This document shows, one piece after another, positions 61,487 through 64,000 of a stretch of 64,000 nucleotides of DNA (the stretch's first letter is position 1; every line of letters begins with the position of its first letter). Origin of the DNA: Hyphomicrobiales bacterium (GTDB taxonomy: Bacteria; Pseudomonadota; Alphaproteobacteria; Rhizobiales; Rhizobiaceae); assembly GCA_900469625.1 (NCBI GenBank), contig UBXV01000036.1, forward strand, positions 54,991-118,990, written 5' to 3'. The notes under the pieces were generated by a model. It worked only from the letters and a program-made list of their open reading frames with translations. It did no database searches and was not told where the DNA came from. The position numbers were made by a program, and so were the translations under genes.

Positions 61487-62077
61487 CGAATTGCCGACAT
61501 AGAGATCGCCTTCTGCCAGGTCGTCCGGAGAAAGCCGGGCGACGCGTGCCCGCCGCTGGCAGATGAGTTCGGTCCTGAGCACGCCGGCGAGCAGCCCGCA
61601 GGCGATCGGCGGCGTCTTCAGGAAGCCGCTGCCGTCGTCGAGGAAAATCGAGGTGATTGTTCCTTCGCAGACTTCGCCTTTTTCGTTGAGGAGAAGCACC
61701 TCGTCGACCTCGGCTGACGGGAATTCGGCGCGCGCCGTCTCATAGACGCTGCGTCGCGTCGTCTTGACCCGCAAGAGTTTGTCTTCGGACGAAAGCCGTG
61801 TCTCGGCGAGACGCACGCGCCAGACCGCGTCTGCGGCAAGCGGCGCAAAGGCTGCCGTGGTCACGGCGATGGCGCCCTGCCGGTCAAGCGTCAGTCGGAT
61901 CCGAAGGGGGCCAGCCGCGCCCTCGACGGCCTTTTGCAGTTCCGCGTGCGCCCGCTCGGCGCCGCCAAAGCCCAGTCTGCGTGCCGATCTCTTCAGCCGG
62001 GCGAGGTGCAGCCGCAAGCGCACGAAACCGGCATCGGGCTCGTAGCGCAGGGTCTCGATCAGCGAGAAATCCGTCAT
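61451..62077 (-). CDS. pabC: Aminotransferase class IV, probable aminodeoxychorismate lyase
   Basis: 208 residues, short for the family (usually 260-290) and lacking part of the N-terminal domain. Begins MTDFSLIETLRYEPDAGFVR. The PLP Lys lies in LLRVKTTRRSVYETA, with Glu in LLLNEKGEVCEGTITSIFL and a terminal LYVGNSLRGLIRAKL. Splits 4-amino-4-deoxychorismate to p-aminobenzoate and pyruvate for folate. Its ATG overlaps the pabB TGA as ATGA, which supports the pabC role. The short branched form is common in rhizobia. Confidence 0.85.
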   Translation of the reverse strand: MTDFSLIETLRYEPDAGFVRLRLHLARLKRSARRLGFGGAERAHAELQKAVEGAAGPLRIRLTLDRQGAIAVTTAAFAPLAADAVWRVRLAETRLSSEDKLLRVKTTRRSVYETARAEFPSAEVDEVLLLNEKGEVCEGTITSIFLDDGSGFLKTPPIACGLLAGVLRTELICQRRARVARLSPDDLAEGDLYVGNSLRGLIRAKLRV

Positions 62078-63231
62078 CGGGCGATCTCGGCGTCACCAAG
62101 GGCAAAGCGCGCCTTGAGCAGGCATTCGTCATATTCCGACTGGGCACCGGAATCAAAGACGATGCCACCGCCGACATTGAACACCGCCTCGCCATCGGCA
62201 AACAGCGAGATGGTGCGGATCGCGACGCTGAAGCGCATGACCCCGCCAGGCGCGATGAAGCCGATCGCACCGCAATAGGCGTCGCGCGGGCCGTCTTCCA
62301 GATCGTGCAGGATCTCCATCGCCCGTATCTTCGGCGCGCCGGTGATCGAGCCGCAAGGGAAGAGGGCTGCAAAGATGTCCGTGATGCCGACTTCGGGTCG
62401 CAGCTTGGCCCTGACGTGGCTCACCATCTGGTGCACGGTCGGGTAGGTCTCGATGTCGAAGAGCCTGGGCACGTCGAGCGTTCCGACCTCGGTGATGCGC
62501 GAGATGTCGTTGCGCAGGAGGTCGACGATCATGCGGTTTTCGGCTTGCGTCTTCTCGTCGGCGCGCATGGCCGCGATGATGTCGGCATCTTCCTGCGTCG
62601 ACCTGCCGCGTTTTGCCGTGCCCTTCATCGGGTGCGTCTCGATCCACCTGTCGGCATCGACCCGGAAGAAGAGCTCGGGCGAGCGCGAGACGAGAATGGG
62701 GCCGTCGAGCGCGACAAGGGCGCCATACTTGACCGGTTGGCGCTCGATCAGCGACCAGAAGGCGGCGCGCGGATCGCCGGACCAGCGCGCCCGAATCGGC
62801 ATCGTCAGGTTTGCCTGGTAACAATCGCCCTGGCGCAGGTGCTGATGCAGCCGCTCGAACCGCTGGCGATAGGTCGGAAAATCCCAGGCGGCGCGCGGAT
62901 CGGCGAGAAAGGGTTCGTTCTCGATCCGTCGTTGCGGTTCGGCAAGCGGATGGTCGTCGCTCGGCGCGTCGAAGATGCCGAAGGACATCAACGGCGTTTC
63001 GCGTCCCTCCTTCGCGAAGGCGCTCAGCTTCTCCTCGAACAGATGGCCGGCCTCGTAGGCCATGTATCCGGCAATCCATTTGCCGGCTGCATGGGCCCGT
63101 TCAAGTTCGGCAAGGCCGCGATGGAACTCGGCCTTGGTGCGCGCCGTGACGACGCGCTCCGGTTCGGCGAAAACCGTGGTCCGGTTTTCGCTGTCGTCCC
63201 GGAAAAGCACATAGGGTGCATTTTCGTTCAT
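62074..63231 (-). CDS. pabB: Aminodeoxychorismate synthase component I
   Basis: Converts chorismate and ammonia (from PabA) to 4-amino-4-deoxychorismate. 385 residues from ATG 63231 (MNENAPYVLFRDDSENRTTV). Chorismate-binding domain signatures: GDCYQANLTMPI, THPMKGTAKRG (Lys of the PIKGT-type motif), ENRMIVDLLRNDI and FPCGSITGAPKIRAMEILHDLE. Followed by pabC with a 4-base overlap. No fused glutaminase; PabA must be elsewhere. Confidence 0.93.
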   Translation of the reverse strand: MNENAPYVLFRDDSENRTTVFAEPERVVTARTKAEFHRGLAELERAHAAGKWIAGYMAYEAGHLFEEKLSAFAKEGRETPLMSFGIFDAPSDDHPLAEPQRRIENEPFLADPRAAWDFPTYRQRFERLHQHLRQGDCYQANLTMPIRARWSGDPRAAFWSLIERQPVKYGALVALDGPILVSRSPELFFRVDADRWIETHPMKGTAKRGRSTQEDADIIAAMRADEKTQAENRMIVDLLRNDISRITEVGTLDVPRLFDIETYPTVHQMVSHVRAKLRPEVGITDIFAALFPCGSITGAPKIRAMEILHDLEDGPRDAYCGAIGFIAPGGVMRFSVAIRTISLFADGEAVFNVGGGIVFDSGAQSEYDECLLKARFALGDAEIAR

Positions 63232-63290
63232 CGATGCCGCTTTGCTGCCAGCCTGTCCAATGATCGAGAGAGGGCTCGGCCCGCCCTGGA

Positions 63291-64000
63291 TCACGCCTTA
63301 TCAAGCGCCTCGAGTTCGTCGATCAGCCCTTCGATCATCGACAGGCCCTGTGCCCAGAACGACGGATCGGTGGCGTCGAGGCCGAACGGAGCCAGCAATT
63401 CCGAATGATGCTTCGTGCCGCCCGCTTTCAGGAGTTCGAAGTACTTCTGCTGGAACCCGGTCTCGGCATTCTGGTAGACGGCATAAAGCGAGTTCACCAG
63501 GCAATCGCCGAAAGCATAGGCATAGACGTAGAATGGCGAGTGGATGAAGTGGGGGATGTAGGCCCAGTAGGTCTCGTAGCCCTCGGAGACCCGGATCGCC
63601 GGGCCGAAGCTTTCCGCCTGCACCGACAGCCAGAGATTGCCGATATCGTCCGCGGTCAGTTCGCCGTCCTTGCGCGCCGTGTGCAGCTTGCGCTCGAACT
63701 CGTAGAACGCGATCTGGCGAACGACCGTGTTGATCATGTCCTCGACCTTCTGGGCGAGCATCGCCTTGCGCTCGCGCTTGTCCTTCGTCCGGTCGAGAAG
63801 GGCGCGGAAGGTCAGCATTTCACCGAAGACCGATGCGGTTTCGGCAAGCGTCAGCGGCGTCGAGGCCATCAGCGCGCCCTGGCCGCCAGCGAGCACCTGG
63901 TGCACGCCGTGGCCGAGTTCGTGGGCAAGCGTCATCACGTCGCGCGGCTTGCCCATATAGTTGACGAGGACGTAGGGGTGGGCCGAGGGCACTGTGGGGT
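63291..64000 (-). CDS. pepF: Oligoendopeptidase F, N-terminal part beyond window edge
   Basis: The frame is open from the stop at 63291 to the right edge, so about 236 C-terminal residues are seen of about 600. The zinc metallopeptidase motif of family M3 is visible as DVMTLAHELGHGVHQVLAG, followed by TPLTLAETASVFGEMLTF with the third ligand Glu. The C-terminal SVQAESFGPAIRVSEGYETYWAYIPHFIHSPFYVYAYAFG and ending FWAQGLSMIEGLIDELE match PepF. Degrades short peptides in the cytoplasm. Lies 59 bases upstream of pabB on the same strand. Confidence 0.93.
   Translation of the reverse strand, partial: PTVPSAHPYVLVNYMGKPRDVMTLAHELGHGVHQVLAGGQGALMASTPLTLAETASVFGEMLTFRALLDRTKDKRERKAMLAQKVEDMINTVVRQIAFYEFERKLHTARKDGELTADDIGNLWLSVQAESFGPAIRVSEGYETYWAYIPHFIHSPFYVYAYAFGDCLVNSLYAVYQNAETGFQQKYFELLKAGGTKHHSELLAPFGLDATDPSFWAQGLSMIEGLIDELEALDKA

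Noticed and set aside
61451..62077. pabC as a truncated pseudogene because of its short length
   Set aside because: PLP Lys and other motifs are present and it is translationally coupled to pabB; short forms are common in rhizobia.

Overview
The window is GC-rich and densely packed, with housekeeping and metabolic genes typical of an alphaproteobacterium of the order Hyphomicrobiales. Several features point to the Rhizobiaceae, most likely an Ensifer/Sinorhizobium-type chromosome: a glgPBCA-pgm operon, CpdR, an MmgR-type sRNA beside hisN, an Omp10 lipoprotein, homospermidine synthase, and a small heat-shock gene behind a ROSE-like leader and an RpoH-type promoter. No insertion sequence, prophage, CRISPR array, rRNA or integration site was recognised. 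This looks like core chromosome with a few accessory-looking patches (about 18-26 kb and 28-31 kb). The species assignment is inference from gene content.

Layout. 1-8.6 kb: leftward glycogen operon glgP-glgB-glgC-glgA-pgm (pgm cut by the left edge). 8.8-10.1 kb: a lone TadG-like pilus/von Willebrand protein. 10.3-16.9 kb: leftward three-gene transglutaminase / ATP-grasp-alpha-E / transglutaminase operon. 17-26 kb: regulators and small enzymes (aldo/keto reductase with divergent LysR, a membrane GGDEF protein, a VOC protein, DUF1579, DUF899 with a divergent MarR, and a second MarR next to two paralogous GFA-type zinc proteins that share palindromic operators, then a lipocalin-like protein). 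26.3-31.3 kb: ilvD, a hypothetical gene, a dapA-family gene, two small proteins and an alpha/beta hydrolase. 31.5-36.8 kb: tRNA-Val, cpdR, N-formylglutamate amidohydrolase, sRNA mmgR, hisN, a lipase-like hydrolase, the heat-shock gene ibpA and a small hypothetical. 36.9-40 kb: bile-acid-type symporter with divergent LysR, and threonine aldolase. 40.3-46.8 kb: gltB-gltD (glutamate synthase), preceded by a 546-base leader region with two short chained ORFs. 46.9-51 kb: SGNH-type protein, MltB-type lytic transglycosylase, galU, and a structured RNA candidate after galU. 51-57.7 kb: outer-membrane beta-barrel, NfeD-QmcA pair, hemH, secreted 5'-nucleotidase with LysM, Omp10. 57.9-64 kb: homospermidine synthase, DUF3445 protein, PAS-GGDEF protein, pabB-pabC, and the C-terminal part of an M3 oligoendopeptidase F cut by the right edge.

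How they work together. Pgm, GlgC and GlgA build glycogen from glucose-6-phosphate, GlgB branches it and GlgP degrades it; GalU draws on the same glucose-1-phosphate pool for surface polysaccharide. GltBD assimilates ammonium. PabB/PabC feed folate synthesis. The most noteworthy non-routine items are the operator-linked MarR/GFA cluster, the sRNA mmgR, the RpoH-promoter/ROSE thermosensor leader of ibpA, an orphan leftward terminator that may mark another sRNA beside it, the structured RNA downstream of galU, and the chained mini-ORFs in front of gltB.
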